Assembly (NCBI RefSeq): GCF_902713425.1
Contig: NC_081211.1
Coordinates: 17,237,936 to 17,301,935 of the forward strand
Direction: 5' to 3'
Source: Acipenser ruthenus
Taxonomy: Eukaryota; Chordata; Actinopteri; Acipenseriformes; Acipenseridae
DNA length: 64,000 nt
In this document: piece after piece, positions 55,214 to 64,000 of the stretch
Layout of the letters: the number at the start of each line of letters is the position of its first letter
How positions within the stretch are numbered: the first letter of the stretch is position 1
Position numbers and translations under genes: made by a program
Notes under the pieces: model-generated
The model's input: only the letters and a program-made list of their open reading frames with translations
Told to the model about the DNA's origin: nothing
The model's database searches: none

Positions 55214-55748
55214 ATGTATACAGACATACATTTTGTTTTAAAAGCATTTAAAATACCTTTAAAAACACCAAGACAATTGTGCTTTGTACAAGATTAAAAC
55301 AGACACAGATTAAAATCAACATGATAAAACCTGTGCTGCTTTAAAAGTGACTGGAAAAAAAGAACCATCTATAAAAAAACAGTGTATGTGAGCGCTGGGG
55401 AGTGCTCTCTTCAAAAAGTTCAGAAGGTGAACATAAAACAGAACAATAAACTATAAATCTAAAACTAAAGGGACAGGGGCAAAGGTACTGTGTATAAAAC
55501 TGTGTGTTAAAATTCTAAAATTTTAAAACACTTAAAATGTAACTTTTAATAGTTGACATTAAAAATCTTTTAGATACGTAAATACAAAACAAAACCAAAT
55601 AAAACATTCAAAATAAATCAAAAACAAGAGAGTCCATAAAACTGAAACAAAAAGACTACATAAAACCAGGGCACCGTTCAAAAACGGTCATGCCAGCTAA
55701 AAGGGGCGGAATGCTGGCATGACAAAATAAATAAAAGGCTTAGCGGTG
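55214..55748 (-). mobile_element. LINE copy h: internal 3'UTR fragment
   Basis: Diverged LINE 3'UTR lacking the 3' terminal ~160 bp (left edge at ATACAGACATAC) and ending on the right with AGCGGTG and the same TATAG junction as the a-type copies. Confidence 0.82.
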
Positions 55749-55907
55749 TATAGTACAACCGGTTCTACTATACATACACAACGAAGACACCCACTTTCTT
55801 AGTGTGATCAAGAAGACTGCAGTCTGTAACAAATGTTACTTTGAATAGCACGCCCATTTATCATACCAACACTACACACTGCAATTCTATTATTTTACAA
55901 CACAAGG

Positions 55908-55984
55908 AAGCCCCGCCAAAGCAGGGCATCAAAAAATTAGTTGAAACTCATAAATGTTCCTCTCCACGGAAATCTTTAGTAAAA
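55908..55984 (-). pseudogene. U5 snRNA 3' half (before copy f)
   Basis: 77-nt segment identical in layout to 5274-5350, with the 3' box to its left. The junction with LINE copy f falls at the same loop I base. Confidence 0.93.
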
Positions 55985-56634
55985 TACTCTTTTATTGAGA
56001 TTTTACATTTTTTTTACATTTACACCCATTCGTTTTTTCATTCATTTTACATTTCTTTTAAAGATGACATTCATGCATACAGACATACATTTTGTTTTAA
56101 AAGCATTTAAAATACATTTAAAAACACCAAGACAATTGTGCTTTGTACATGGTTAAAACAGACACAGATTAAAATCAACATGAAAAAAACCTGTGCTGTT
56201 TTAAAAGTGACTGGAAAAAAAGAACCATCTATAAAAAACCAGTGCTTGTGAGGGCCGGGGAGTGCTCTCTAAAAAGGTTCAAAAGTGAACATAAAACTAG
56301 ATCTAAAACAGGGACAGGGGAAAAGGGACAGTGTATAAAACAGTGAGTTAAAATTCTAAAATTTTAAAACACTTAAAATGTAACTTTTAATAGTTTACAT
56401 TAAAAATCTTAAAGATACATAAAACAAAACAAAACAAAATCAAATAAAACATTCAACGTAAATCAAATAAAAGTCCATAAAACTGAAACAAAAAGACTAC
56501 ATAAAACCAGGGCACCGTTGAAAAACGGTCATGCCAGCTAAAAAGGGCGGAATGCTGGCATGACAAAATAAATAAAAGGCTTAGCGGTGCCCCGTAGTCC
56601 CGCTCCTAGGAGCTAGCGGTTCCAGTTTTTTCCT

Positions 56635-59600
56635 TTATTCCATCTTCACGTCCTGAAGTCCGGCGATCCTCCACTCCGCGCAGGCCTTGTCCTTCCCGAG
56701 GGTCCGGATGTCCAGAATTACAAAGTCCTTGATAAGAGTTTGTGCCCTTCTGGTCGTGGTGATAGTGTCTAGCTCCTGCTTGTGATAGACACAGACGTTA
56801 CGGCCTTCCCACAGGATCTGCTTGACAACATTGATGACACGCCAAACGCACTTAGCTGTGCTGGTAGTGATTCCTCCCGCAGGCCCATAGAGCACAGTCT
56901 CAGCGGTCATCTTGGCCGTGTCAGCAAACCTGTTTAGGAAGACAGAGACAGAGAGCCAGACACTGCCAGCCACATCACACTCCCAGAAGATATGGGCTGG
57001 TGTTTCTCTCTTGCGGCACTTTGCATAGGGGCATGTTTCTACTTGGGCTAGTCCCCTCCTGAACATGAACGCTCGAGTGGGGAGTGCACTGTGGACGGTG
57101 TTCCATGCTATATCCTTCTGGACATTACTGAGGCAGCTGTGAGACACATTCTCCCAGATTTTTTGGCTTTGGGTGAGGGAGAAAGTAGCTACTTTTTCAA
57201 TTTCCTGGGAACCGGCAAGATATTTAGTTACAGCCTTGTATTCCCAGGAGGCCAATTTTGCTTTATCTAAGCCCAATTTATATATAGTGTCCCTTAAGGT
57301 TCTATAATACAATGGGGGGTCCCAGGAGTACGGCACGGTGTTATCAATAGTGCAGAGGCCCAAGGCCCTGAGACAGGTGGCAAAATAGAAACGATTCATG
57401 TAACATACCTTCCTGTCCAGGGCCTGGATGTTCTTGATAGTTTGCGTGAGCCCCTGCACTCGGGTGAGCTGCACAACGTCCGGGACCCCCTTACCTCCCT
57501 TCTTGTCGGCTTTACTCAGAGTGGCTCGCTTTACCCTCTCCATCTTGCTGCCCCAGATAAAGCGGTGGATAATGCGGTCCACCACTTTTTTGGTGGTCCT
57601 GTCTGGGGGAAAGATTTTTCCTACATAAGAGAGGATGGGGAACAGTATAGACTTGGTTATTAATACTCTACCCGTCATTGTTAAGGATCTTGTGCTCCAT
57701 CCGCCAATCTTTTTACGGACCTGGTTAATGGCCGCCGTCCAGCTCTGGGCCCCCAAGCTATTGTTCTCGAAAATGAGGCCCAGAATCTTGATTTTGTCCT
57801 TTTTGACAGGGTACATGTCCGACAGTTCCCTATCTACCTGCCAATTTTTAGACACGTAGACTTCGCTCTTGGACTTATTAATCACTGCCCCGGTCGCCGT
57901 GCAGTACTTCTCAAGGATATTACTAATCCGAGGTACCGACGATGTGTTGGTGCAAATGAGTGACACATCGTCCATATATGCTGTTGTTTTGACCTGGACC
58001 CCGTTGGATCCAGGCAGCTGGAAACCAGTTATATTGGTATCCCTACGAATTGCCTGCAGGAGGGGTTCAATGCACACGACATATAGCAGTGGGGATAGTG
58101 GGCAACCCTGTCTGACCCCTGACTGGATAGATATTTTACCAGTCAGGTGCCTGTTCACCAAGACTCGGGTACTAATGTTTGTATAGATGGTTTTAACCCA
58201 CTCCCTAAGTCCAGGAGCGAATTTCATCTGGTCCATCACTTTGTACATATATTCATGGCTTACCCTATCGAACGCCTTCTCCTGGTCAAGGTTGAACAGG
58301 CAGAGGGGATGGTTCCGTTCTCTAGAATAAGCCAGAATGTCCCTTGTTAACATTAAAATATCCGTGATGGACCTCCCTGGGACGCCACAAGCCTGGTCGG
58401 GGCCAATGACCAAAGGGAGGTGTACTTGTAGCCGGAGCATCAGAGCTTTGGCTAGTATCTTGTAATCCACGCAAAGGAGGCTGATTGGGCGCCAATTCCG
58501 TAGATCTTTAACTTCCCCTTTCTTATGAAGGAGAGTAATTACACTCTCCCGCATAGAAGGGCCCAACCGCTTCTCCCTGTAGACCGCTCTGTAGACCTCC
58601 GCTAAATGGACTTTTAGCGTGTCCCAAAAAAGATGGTAATACTCACCCGGGATGCCATCTGGACCTGGCGTCTTACCGGTGTTCATGGTCTTAACCGCCT
58701 GGGTGAGCTCCTCCAGCGTGAGTTCTGGGTCCTTCTCCTCCTCCTCCTCGTCCCGCACTGAGTCAGGCTCCAACTGGCTCAGGAACCACTCTATCAGGGT
58801 GTCATCTGTAGCTTTGATGTTATACAGGTCCCTATAGAAGTTCTCTACCACTTTTTTCACTCCCTCACTATCCTCTACTATCCTCCCCCTGCTGTCGAGC
58901 ATGGAGGACATCAAGTGCCGCTTCTCCCTCGTTTTCTGGAAGAAGAAGCGAGTACACTTTTCGTCTTCCTCCATTTTTTGCACTTTTGCATTGTGCATGA
59001 CCTTTCGTTGTTCCTCCCTACAAAGCACTGAAAGATCTAGCTTGGTCTGGGCTATCTCGTCGCTTACAGGGAACCCCCGAAGCTGAAGCAGGCTCAGACG
59101 CTGGAGGGCAGCATTCAGGTATTTATATTTGGCCCTCCTTTCTTTTGCTTTCCTCTTGCCTGCTGCTATGAAATAACCCTTAGTTCTCATTTTGACCATC
59201 TCCCACCACTCTATAGGGGAGTTGAATAGGTCACGCAAAGTGGTCCACTCAACAAGCCTGCTCTTATAGGCTGCAGCTATGGAGGGGTCATCGAGTAAGG
59301 AGATGTTTAATTTCCAGACCCCTGACCCCATCTGGGAGGTCTGAGGGACCTGCAATGTTACCTGCAGGAGCCTATGGTCAGAGAAGAAGACGGCCTGGGT
59401 GTCTACTGCCGTCTTCGTAAGGGAGCTGGTATGCAGGACGAGATCTATACGGGAGAAGGAGGTCCCAGATGAGCTCACCCAGGTAAAGGGAGGCACCAGG
59501 TCCTTACCTGCATCACACAGGGAGAAATCAGATATTACGGAGGACAAAACTCTACTAGAGCGGTCGTTGCGTGGCCTGCTCCGGTCTACGTCCCTCAGAG

Positions 59601-60078
59601 CACAATTGAAGTCACCTGACACGATGACGGGTACGTTCCCCAGCAGGAGTGGACGCAGCTGTGGAAAAAATTGAACTCTTTCGTTTTGGTTAGTGGGTGC
59701 GTAGACATTGACCAGTCTGAGGGGAGTGTTGTTGTATGTCACATCCACGCTCAGAATTCTACCAGGTTCTACCTCCCTGCTGCTGCGGGAGGTAATAAAT
59801 GGGTTTTTAAACAGGATACCTACTCCGTCGGCTCTGGCTATGTTGGAGCCCGACCAGAAGGAGTCCCCCAGGGTCCAACTCTCCTTCAGGTCCCTATAAT
59901 CAGGGCTCGACGAAATACCACACTCCTGCAGAAAGATGAGATCTGCTTTCAAGTTAGCTAGATAGTTTAGTACATCAAATCTTTTTTGTGTCTCCCTGAT
60001 GCTCCTGACATTAACAGACACACATATCAGGGCCATCAGGGTAGCTAACAAGAAAAGGAGTCGCTGCGTCCACCCCAT
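56635..60078 (-). CDS. LINE ORF2: APE endonuclease-reverse transcriptase (copy f)
   Basis: 1147 codons, all open. It differs from copy e by a few substitutions (for example S183 where e has F183, I259 where e has T259, and NNSLGAQ where e has NNSSGAQ). All catalytic motifs are kept, including YMDD and the SDH triad. ORF1 of this copy is broken, so f could move only with ORF1 protein from elsewhere. Confidence 0.94.
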   Translation of the reverse strand: MGWTQRLLFLLATLMALICVSVNVRSIRETQKRFDVLNYLANLKADLIFLQECGISSSPDYRDLKESWTLGDSFWSGSNIARADGVGILFKNPFITSRSSREVEPGRILSVDVTYNNTPLRLVNVYAPTNQNERVQFFPQLRPLLLGNVPVIVSGDFNCALRDVDRSRPRNDRSSRVLSSVISDFSLCDAGKDLVPPFTWVSSSGTSFSRIDLVLHTSSLTKTAVDTQAVFFSDHRLLQVTLQVPQTSQMGSGVWKLNISLLDDPSIAAAYKSRLVEWTTLRDLFNSPIEWWEMVKMRTKGYFIAAGKRKAKERRAKYKYLNAALQRLSLLQLRGFPVSDEIAQTKLDLSVLCREEQRKVMHNAKVQKMEEDEKCTRFFFQKTREKRHLMSSMLDSRGRIVEDSEGVKKVVENFYRDLYNIKATDDTLIEWFLSQLEPDSVRDEEEEEKDPELTLEELTQAVKTMNTGKTPGPDGIPGEYYHLFWDTLKVHLAEVYRAVYREKRLGPSMRESVITLLHKKGEVKDLRNWRPISLLCVDYKILAKALMLRLQVHLPLVIGPDQACGVPGRSITDILMLTRDILAYSRERNHPLCLFNLDQEKAFDRVSHEYMYKVMDQMKFAPGLREWVKTIYTNISTRVLVNRHLTGKISIQSGVRQGCPLSPLLYVVCIEPLLQAIRRDTNITGFQLPGSNGVQVKTTAYMDDVSLICTNTSSVPRISNILEKYCTATGAVINKSKSEVYVSKNWQVDRELSDMYPVKKDKIKILGLIFENNSLGAQSWTAAINQVRKKIGGWSTRSLTMTGRVLITKSILFPILSYVGKIFPPDRTTKKVVDRIIHRFIWGSKMERVKRATLSKADKKGGKGVPDVVQLTRVQGLTQTIKNIQALDRKVCYMNRFYFATCLRALGLCTIDNTVPYSWDPPLYYRTLRDTIYKLGLDKAKLASWEYKAVTKYLAGSQEIEKVATFSLTQSQKIWENVSHSCLSNVQKDIAWNTVHSALPTRAFMFRRGLAQVETCPYAKCRKRETPAHIFWECDVAGSVWLSVSVFLNRFADTAKMTAETVLYGPAGGITTSTAKCVWRVINVVKQILWEGRNVCVYHKQELDTITTTRRAQTLIKDFVILDIRTLGKDKACAEWRIAGLQDVKME

Positions 60079-60083
60079 AGCGA

Positions 60084-60381
60084 CTATGATTGGGAGGTCG
60101 GGACACTCTTCCTACTCTTAGCTCTACGCTTGCTTCGAGGGGGCTTGGGCTTATTTGCAACTCCCATCACCCCTGAGAAGGTACTCACTGCTGCCTCGTC
60201 CAAGAAGGCACCGTCTTTATATGCACAGTACTTGGAGTTGTTGGGGCTATTCAACTCCCCACAAGGTAAGTCTGGTGGAACTTGCTCAGGGCCCCTCGGA
60301 ACGTGTGGGTCAGCTTTGTCCTGGGGGGGGGTTATGACAGACAGCATTCTTTGGCTGTTACCGTCTGTTGAATTGGAGCTG
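60084..60381 (-). pseudogene. LINE ORF1 C-terminal part (copy f)
   Basis: Open C-terminal frame of ORF1 up to the LTR insertion point; the protein's basic tail RSKRRAKSRKS is present. Its upstream part lies beyond the inserted element. Confidence 0.88.
60377..60381. repeat. Target-site duplication of LTR element, left
   Basis: AGCTG here and at 63641-63645 flanks the LTR element; the uninterrupted ORF1 in copy e has it once. Confidence 0.85.
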
Positions 60382-61000
60382 TGTGGCAAAGTGCCCCGCC
60401 CCTGTGTGCATTTGTGTGTTCTGTGTTGTGTATATGCGTGCGTATGTTAATGTTGGTGTATAGATTGGTACACGGGATATAAACGGGTCTGTGTTTCACG
60501 TGTGTTTAAAGTGTATAATTATATTTAGGCACGAGGATGGCACATCACTTCACGTGCAGATAAAATGTGTATAATGTGTGGCACGGGGTTGCACGTAATG
60601 AATTCACGTGCTGGGATTCAAGTGAGTAATTAATTAGTAATTGAATCCCAGCACAACAGTATATATAGATGCACAGTTTCACTCAGTCGTGGTTAGGTGT
60701 TCGGAAGAGGAGAACGGGAGAGAGAGAGAGGAGAGTTAAGTTAAAGATCGTAAAAGTGAAGATAAGTGTGTGTACTCACCGTGTTTGTTTGTCTCCGAGC
60801 ACCGTTTGTGTTTAGTGCGTTTTGTTTGTCTTTTTACTTTGGCGTATAGTGCCGTGTCCCGTGTTTTGTGCTGTTTTCAACCCTTTTATTTGTTAATAAA
60901 CGCTGAGTGCAGCCATTGCACTCAGCTCATCATCAACCACTGTCTTTGTTTTGAATTCCTGTCTGGTCTGACGCCACCCACTCTGGCCGTCTTTGTGACA
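60382..61000 (+). repeat. 5' LTR (619 bp)
   Basis: Starts TGTGGCAAAG and ends TTTGTGACA (TG...CA). It contains TATATATA at 60660-60667 and AATAAA at 60895-60900, in the positions expected of an LTR promoter and polyadenylation signal. Same length as, and nearly identical to, the LTR at 63022-63640. Confidence 0.93.
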
Positions 61001-61002
61001 CG

Positions 61003-61021
61003 TGGTGTCTTCGTGGGATAG
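61003..61021 (+). promoter_or_regulatory. Putative primer-binding site
   Basis: TGGTGTCTTCGTGGGATAG begins 2 nt after the 5' LTR. Its complement ends in ACACCA, like a tRNA 3' end; a Leu-type tRNA is the nearest I can think of, but the match is not exact. Confidence 0.5.
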
Positions 61022-61056
61022 CCGCGCCTCCAAGCGTCAGACCAGGAGGGGTATGG

Positions 61057-61092
<36 letters not shown>

Positions 61093-61138
61093 ACAAATAT
61101 TGTTTTGGGGGAAAAAAACAAAACAAAACAAAAAATCA

Positions 61139-62989
61139 ATGGCAGAAGACGCCATCAAACTGCGGGGCTGGTTCCTGGAGAATGCTGGGCTGGAGGCCCA
61201 GTCTCTGCCCATGGTCGTCCGGGCCCTGTGGATGATGGACAGTGAGAGATGGGAGGCCTTTCAGGAGGAACACACCCCAAACACCTTGGAGGAAGGTGTG
61301 GAGTTTGTCCTCAGCTACCTGGAGGCAACCATCAACGGAACAGCAGCCCAGGTAGCAGGACCACCAGCAGAGGGTGAGTACCTGCTGTCCCCATCTCCAC
61401 CAGCAGAGGGTGAGTACCTGCTGTCCCCATCTCCACCAGCAGAGGGTGAATGCCTGCTGGTTTTGCCTCCACAGCCCAAGTGGGAGGAGCCTGAGCGTCC
61501 ACAGCCCAAGCGGGAGGAGCCTGAGCGTCCACAGCCCAAATGGGAGGAGCCTGAGCGTCCACAGCCCAAGCGGGAGGAGCCCGAGTGTCCTACGCCCAAG
61601 TGGGAGGAGCCTGAGCGTCCACAGCCCAAGCGGGAGGAGCCCGAACGTCCTACGCCTGAGTGGGAGGAGCCCGAACGTCCTACGCCTGAGTGGGAGGAGC
61701 CCGAACGTCCTACGCCTGAGTGGGAGGAGCCCGAACGTCCTACGCCTGAGTGGGAGGAGCCCGAACGTCCTACGCCTGAGTGGGAGGAGCCCGAACGTCC
61801 TACGCCTGAGTGGGAGGAGCCCGAACGTCCTACGCCTGAGTGGGAGGAGCCCGAACGTCCTACGCCTGAGTGGGAGGAGCCCGAACGTCCTACGCCTGAG
61901 TGGGAGGAGCCCGAACGTCCACAGCCCAACAGGGAGGAGTCGGGGCGTCCACAGCCCAACAGGGAGGAGTCGGGGCGTCCACAGCCCAACAGGGAGGAGT
62001 CGGGGCGTCCACAGCCCAACATGGAGGAGTCGGGGCGTCCACAGCCCAAAGGGAGGCAAGTCGGGGCTTCCACAGCCCTGGGACCCAAGCCACCAGCAGA
62101 GGGAAAATGCCTGCTGGTTCAGTCCCAAGAGCCAGAAGGGGAGGAGTTACAGGCTCAACCCCCTGAAAATTTTTGGGGGGGAGAAGGGCAGGATGCTGGT
62201 GTCCCCCAGCAGCCTCTCGCTATGCTGCTGAAGGCAGCACGGCGCGCACATGCCCAGCCGCCACAGCAGAGGGAGCCAGCACCGCCAGGAGCAGAGGAGC
62301 AGGAGCTGCCTCTGCCTCCGCCACCACCACCGCAAGGAGCAGAGGAGCAGGAGCTGCCTCTGCCTCCGCCACCACCACCGCAAGGAGCAGAGGAGCAGGA
62401 GCTGCCTCCGCCACCACCACCGCAAGGAGCAGAGGAGCAGGAGCTGCCTCTGCCTCCGCCACCACCACCGCAAGGAGCAGAGGAGCAGGAGCTGCCTCTG
62501 CCTCCGCCACCACCACCGCAAGGAGCAGAGGAGCTGGAGCTGCCTCTGCCTCCACCACCGCCAGGAGCAGAGGAGCTGGAGCTGCCTCTGCCTCCACCAC
62601 CGCCAGGAGCAGAGGAGCTGGAGCTGCCTCTGCTGCCCGTACCTCCGCAGGGAGTACGGTGGCCGGAGCCCCAGAAAGGGGAGCTGCCGGCCACGAAGAA
62701 GGGGGATGAGGTCTGGAGACCACTTTCCCCAGCAGCAGTTTCGCTGCAGGAGTTCTTGTGGCCGGAGCCCCACAGGAGGGAGCTGCCGGCTATGAAGAAG
62801 GGGGAGGTCGGGGGACCACCTGCCCCCGCAGCTTTTTCGCTGCAGGACGGGACCAGCATGCTGTCAGCCGTGCCACTACCGGCAGGGGAGCTGACAGCAT
62901 GTCCAGCCATGGGCCCACTAAAGCCTCCCTTCCCAGCCCGAGACTTTGGCCTGGACTGCTGGGTATTTAAGGGGGGAGGTGGCCGTTGA
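61139..62989 (+). CDS. Internal open frame of LTR element, repeat-rich, possible gag-like
   Basis: About 616 aa from the ATG at 61139 (an upstream in-frame ATG at 61100 lies just after an A-run and seems less likely). Residues 1-75 form a compact helical-looking domain beginning MAEDAIKLRGWFLENAG. Then come three 12-aa repeats with PPAEGEYLL, nineteen 10-aa repeats of type TPEWEEPERP, and eight proline-rich repeats of type GAEEQELPLPPPPPPQ. No zinc knuckle or enzyme motif is seen. A gag-like role is suggested by position only. Confidence 0.6.
   Translation: MAEDAIKLRGWFLENAGLEAQSLPMVVRALWMMDSERWEAFQEEHTPNTLEEGVEFVLSYLEATINGTAAQVAGPPAEGEYLLSPSPPAEGEYLLSPSPPAEGECLLVLPPQPKWEEPERPQPKREEPERPQPKWEEPERPQPKREEPECPTPKWEEPERPQPKREEPERPTPEWEEPERPTPEWEEPERPTPEWEEPERPTPEWEEPERPTPEWEEPERPTPEWEEPERPTPEWEEPERPTPEWEEPERPTPEWEEPERPQPNREESGRPQPNREESGRPQPNREESGRPQPNMEESGRPQPKGRQVGASTALGPKPPAEGKCLLVQSQEPEGEELQAQPPENFWGGEGQDAGVPQQPLAMLLKAARRAHAQPPQQREPAPPGAEEQELPLPPPPPPQGAEEQELPLPPPPPPQGAEEQELPPPPPPQGAEEQELPLPPPPPPQGAEEQELPLPPPPPPQGAEELELPLPPPPPGAEELELPLPPPPPGAEELELPLLPVPPQGVRWPEPQKGELPATKKGDEVWRPLSPAAVSLQEFLWPEPHRRELPAMKKGEVGGPPAPAAFSLQDGTSMLSAVPLPAGELTACPAMGPLKPPFPARDFGLDCWVFKGGGGR
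61472..62041 (+). repeat. 30-bp minisatellite inside the LTR element frame (19 units)
   Basis: 570 bp of in-frame 30-bp units coding PQPKWEEPER-type decapeptides. Nine consecutive units are essentially identical (61652-61921 approximately), pointing to recent expansion by slippage or unequal exchange. The unit length is a multiple of three, so the frame stays open. Confidence 0.9.
62282..62640 (+). repeat. Proline-rich tandem repeats (about 8 units, 45-54 bp)
   Basis: In-frame units coding GAEE(Q/L)ELPLPPPPPP. Length variants differ by whole codons. Confidence 0.85.
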
Positions 62990-63007
62990 GGCCATGTGTG
63001 CTGCGCA

Positions 63008-63021
63008 CAAGGGGGGGTATA
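63008..63021 (+). promoter_or_regulatory. Putative polypurine tract
   Basis: AAGGGGGGG followed by TATA lies directly before the 3' LTR, as expected for the plus-strand primer. Confidence 0.6.
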
Positions 63022-63640
63022 TGTGGCAAAGTGCCCCGCCCCTGTGTGCATTTGTGTGTTCTGTGTTGTGTATATGCGTGCGTATGTTAATGTTGGTGTA
63101 TAGATTGGTACACGGGATATAAACGGGTCTGTGTTTCACGTGTGTTTAAAGTGTATAATTATATTTAGGCACGAGGATGGCACATCACTTCACGTGCAGA
63201 TAAAATGTGTATAATGTGTGGCACGGGGTTGCACGTAATGAATTCACGTGCTGGGATTCAAGTGAGTAATTAATTAGTAATTGAATCCCAGCACAACAGT
63301 ATATATAGATGCACAGTTTCACTCAGTCGTGGTTAGGTGTTCGGAAGAGGAGAACGGGAGAGAGAGAGAGGAGAGTTAAGTTAAAGATCGTAAAAGTGAA
63401 GATAAGTGTGTGTACTCACCGTGTTTGTTTGTCTCCGAGCACCGTTTGTGTTTAGTGCGTTTTGTTTGTCTTTTTACTTTGGCGTATAGTGCCGTGTCCC
63501 GTGTTTTGTGCTATTTTCAACCCTTTTATTTGTTAATAAACGCTGAGTGCAGCCATTGCACTCAGCTCATCATCAACCACTGTCTTTGTTTTGAATTCCT
63601 GTCTGGTCTGACGCCACCCACTCTGGCCGTCTTTGTGACA
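63022..63640 (+). repeat. 3' LTR (619 bp)
   Basis: Same start, end and length as the 5' LTR. AGCTG follows at 63641-63645 as the right target-site duplication. Confidence 0.93.
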
Positions 63641-63645
63641 AGCTG

Positions 63646-63954
63646 TTAGCAGACTTCTGGCTTACCGCGTCCAGGGGTATTCCCATGTGCTGGTGATGAT
63701 GGTGGTGCTGGAGTCTGGGTCTTGGATACTGTTGGTGGTGATGTGGACTGATCTTTGTTACTTGCTCCCTCTTCCTGCTCAGGCCTAGGCTTGTTCGTGT
63801 TTGCCTTGCTGGCTCTGGCCATGTTGGCATAGGAAGAGGGGCAGTCCTTAAACAGGTGCCCCTTCTTTCCACACAAATTGCACTGCCTCTCTTCTCTGCA
63901 GTGGCTGGTCTCGTGGGGGGCGCCGCAGTTCCTGCACTTGACTACAGTACATGC
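63646..63954 (-). mobile_element. LINE copy f, right part (ORF1 fragment)
   Basis: Continuation of ORF1 of copy f beyond the LTR element. About 730 bp of ORF1 (equivalent to roughly 25037-25773 in copy e) are deleted near 63689. The zinc-knuckle region is partly present. The 5' end is truncated after the third-to-second knuckle and followed by ~9 nt of filler, then a U5 remnant. Confidence 0.85.
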
Positions 63955-63963
63955 CTTTTATTA

Positions 63964-63973
63964 TTTAGTAAAA
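63964..63973 (-). repeat. 10-nt U5 target remnant
   Basis: TTTTACTAAA on the minus strand, between the 5' end of copy f and the 3' end of the next LINE copy. Confidence 0.7.
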
Positions 63974-64000
63974 TACTCTTTTATTGAGATTTTACATTTT
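63974..64000 (-). mobile_element. LINE copy i, 3' end cut by window edge
   Basis: Begins with the standard LINE 3' terminus (AATAAAAGAGTA on the minus strand) and runs off the window, so the array continues to the right. Confidence 0.85.

Larger units (their letters stand above)
55985..60381 (-). mobile_element. LINE copy f, left part (continues after LTR element)
   Basis: 3'UTR, intact ORF2 and the C-terminal ~100 codons of ORF1, interrupted at 60381 by an LTR element. The remainder lies at 63646-63954. 3' end at U5 loop I as usual. Confidence 0.92.
60382..63640 (+). mobile_element. Non-autonomous LTR retrotransposon (3.26 kb), young
   Basis: Two 619-bp LTRs that look almost identical, a 5-bp target-site duplication and one internal open frame, with no protease, reverse transcriptase or integrase. 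Structure looks whole but non-autonomous, so it would depend on a related element. It inserted into LINE copy f. The near-identical LTRs and clean duplication indicate a recent insertion. Family not named; the long internal repeat-bearing frame recalls elements annotated in sturgeon genomes (memory only). Confidence 0.9.

Noticed and set aside
61472-62041. CRISPR-like array of 30-bp repeats
   Set aside because: Repeats are contiguous, coding and without spacers, inside a eukaryotic LTR element.
61136-62128. Long minus-strand open frames opposite the repeat region (330 and 257 codons)
   Set aside because: They follow from the 30-bp repeat being free of stops in several frames; the plus-strand frame has the better start, the folded N-terminal part and the correct place in the LTR element.

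Overview
The window is vertebrate nuclear DNA, most likely from a ray-finned fish. The evidence is Pol III tRNA genes with vertebrate sequences (Val-CAC, Val-AAC, Asp-GTC, Met-CAT), U5 snRNA sequence with a metazoan-type 3' box, a tRNA-headed SINE with a fish L2-type tail, and a non-autonomous LTR element of a style I associate with sturgeon-like genomes. That last assignment is inference and weak. There are no bacterial features and no recognisable ordinary host protein gene.

Central observation: a Tx1/L1-type LINE about 6.3 kb long (minus strand; ORF1 with three CCHC knuckles, ORF2 with APE endonuclease and YMDD reverse transcriptase) sits repeatedly at one position inside U5 snRNA sequence. 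Left of each 3' end, in the same orientation, lies the 3' half of U5, beginning inside loop I at TTTTACTAAAGATTTCC and running through the Sm site, the 3' stem and the 3' box. Tandem LINE copies are separated by only 10-16 nt of the same U5 sequence. This is the pattern expected when a sequence-specific retrotransposon re-inserts into its own target-site duplication. I know of U2-targeting (Keno, Utopia) and 5S-targeting (Mutsu) LINEs; I do not recall a described U5-targeting one.

Layout: 1-2404 holds single tRNA genes, a SINE pair and unassigned sequence. 2405-4443 is the host unit H (a retropepsin fossil, tRNA-Val, tRNA-Asp, then the U5 3' half). 4444-28562 alternates U5 3' halves, LINE copies (3'UTR-only a; 5'-truncated b and c; d with a partial ORF1; full-length e) and further H units. 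28817-52260 repeats 5119-28562 almost perfectly, offset by 23,698 bp, so it is either a very recent tandem duplication or an assembly artefact. 52261-55750 has more U5 and LINE pieces plus tRNA-Val genes and pseudogenes, including an inverted copy of the tRNA-Val unit. 55751-64000 has another U5 3' half with LINE copy f, whose ORF1 is split by a young LTR element (60382-63640), and the 3' end of a further LINE copy at the window edge.

Working together: ORF1 protein (RNA binding) and ORF2 protein (endonuclease and reverse transcriptase) would nick U5 DNA and reverse-transcribe the LINE RNA there. Copies e and e' keep both reading frames and look competent. No U5 5' half is seen, so every U5 gene here is dead, while most of the neighbouring tRNA genes look intact.
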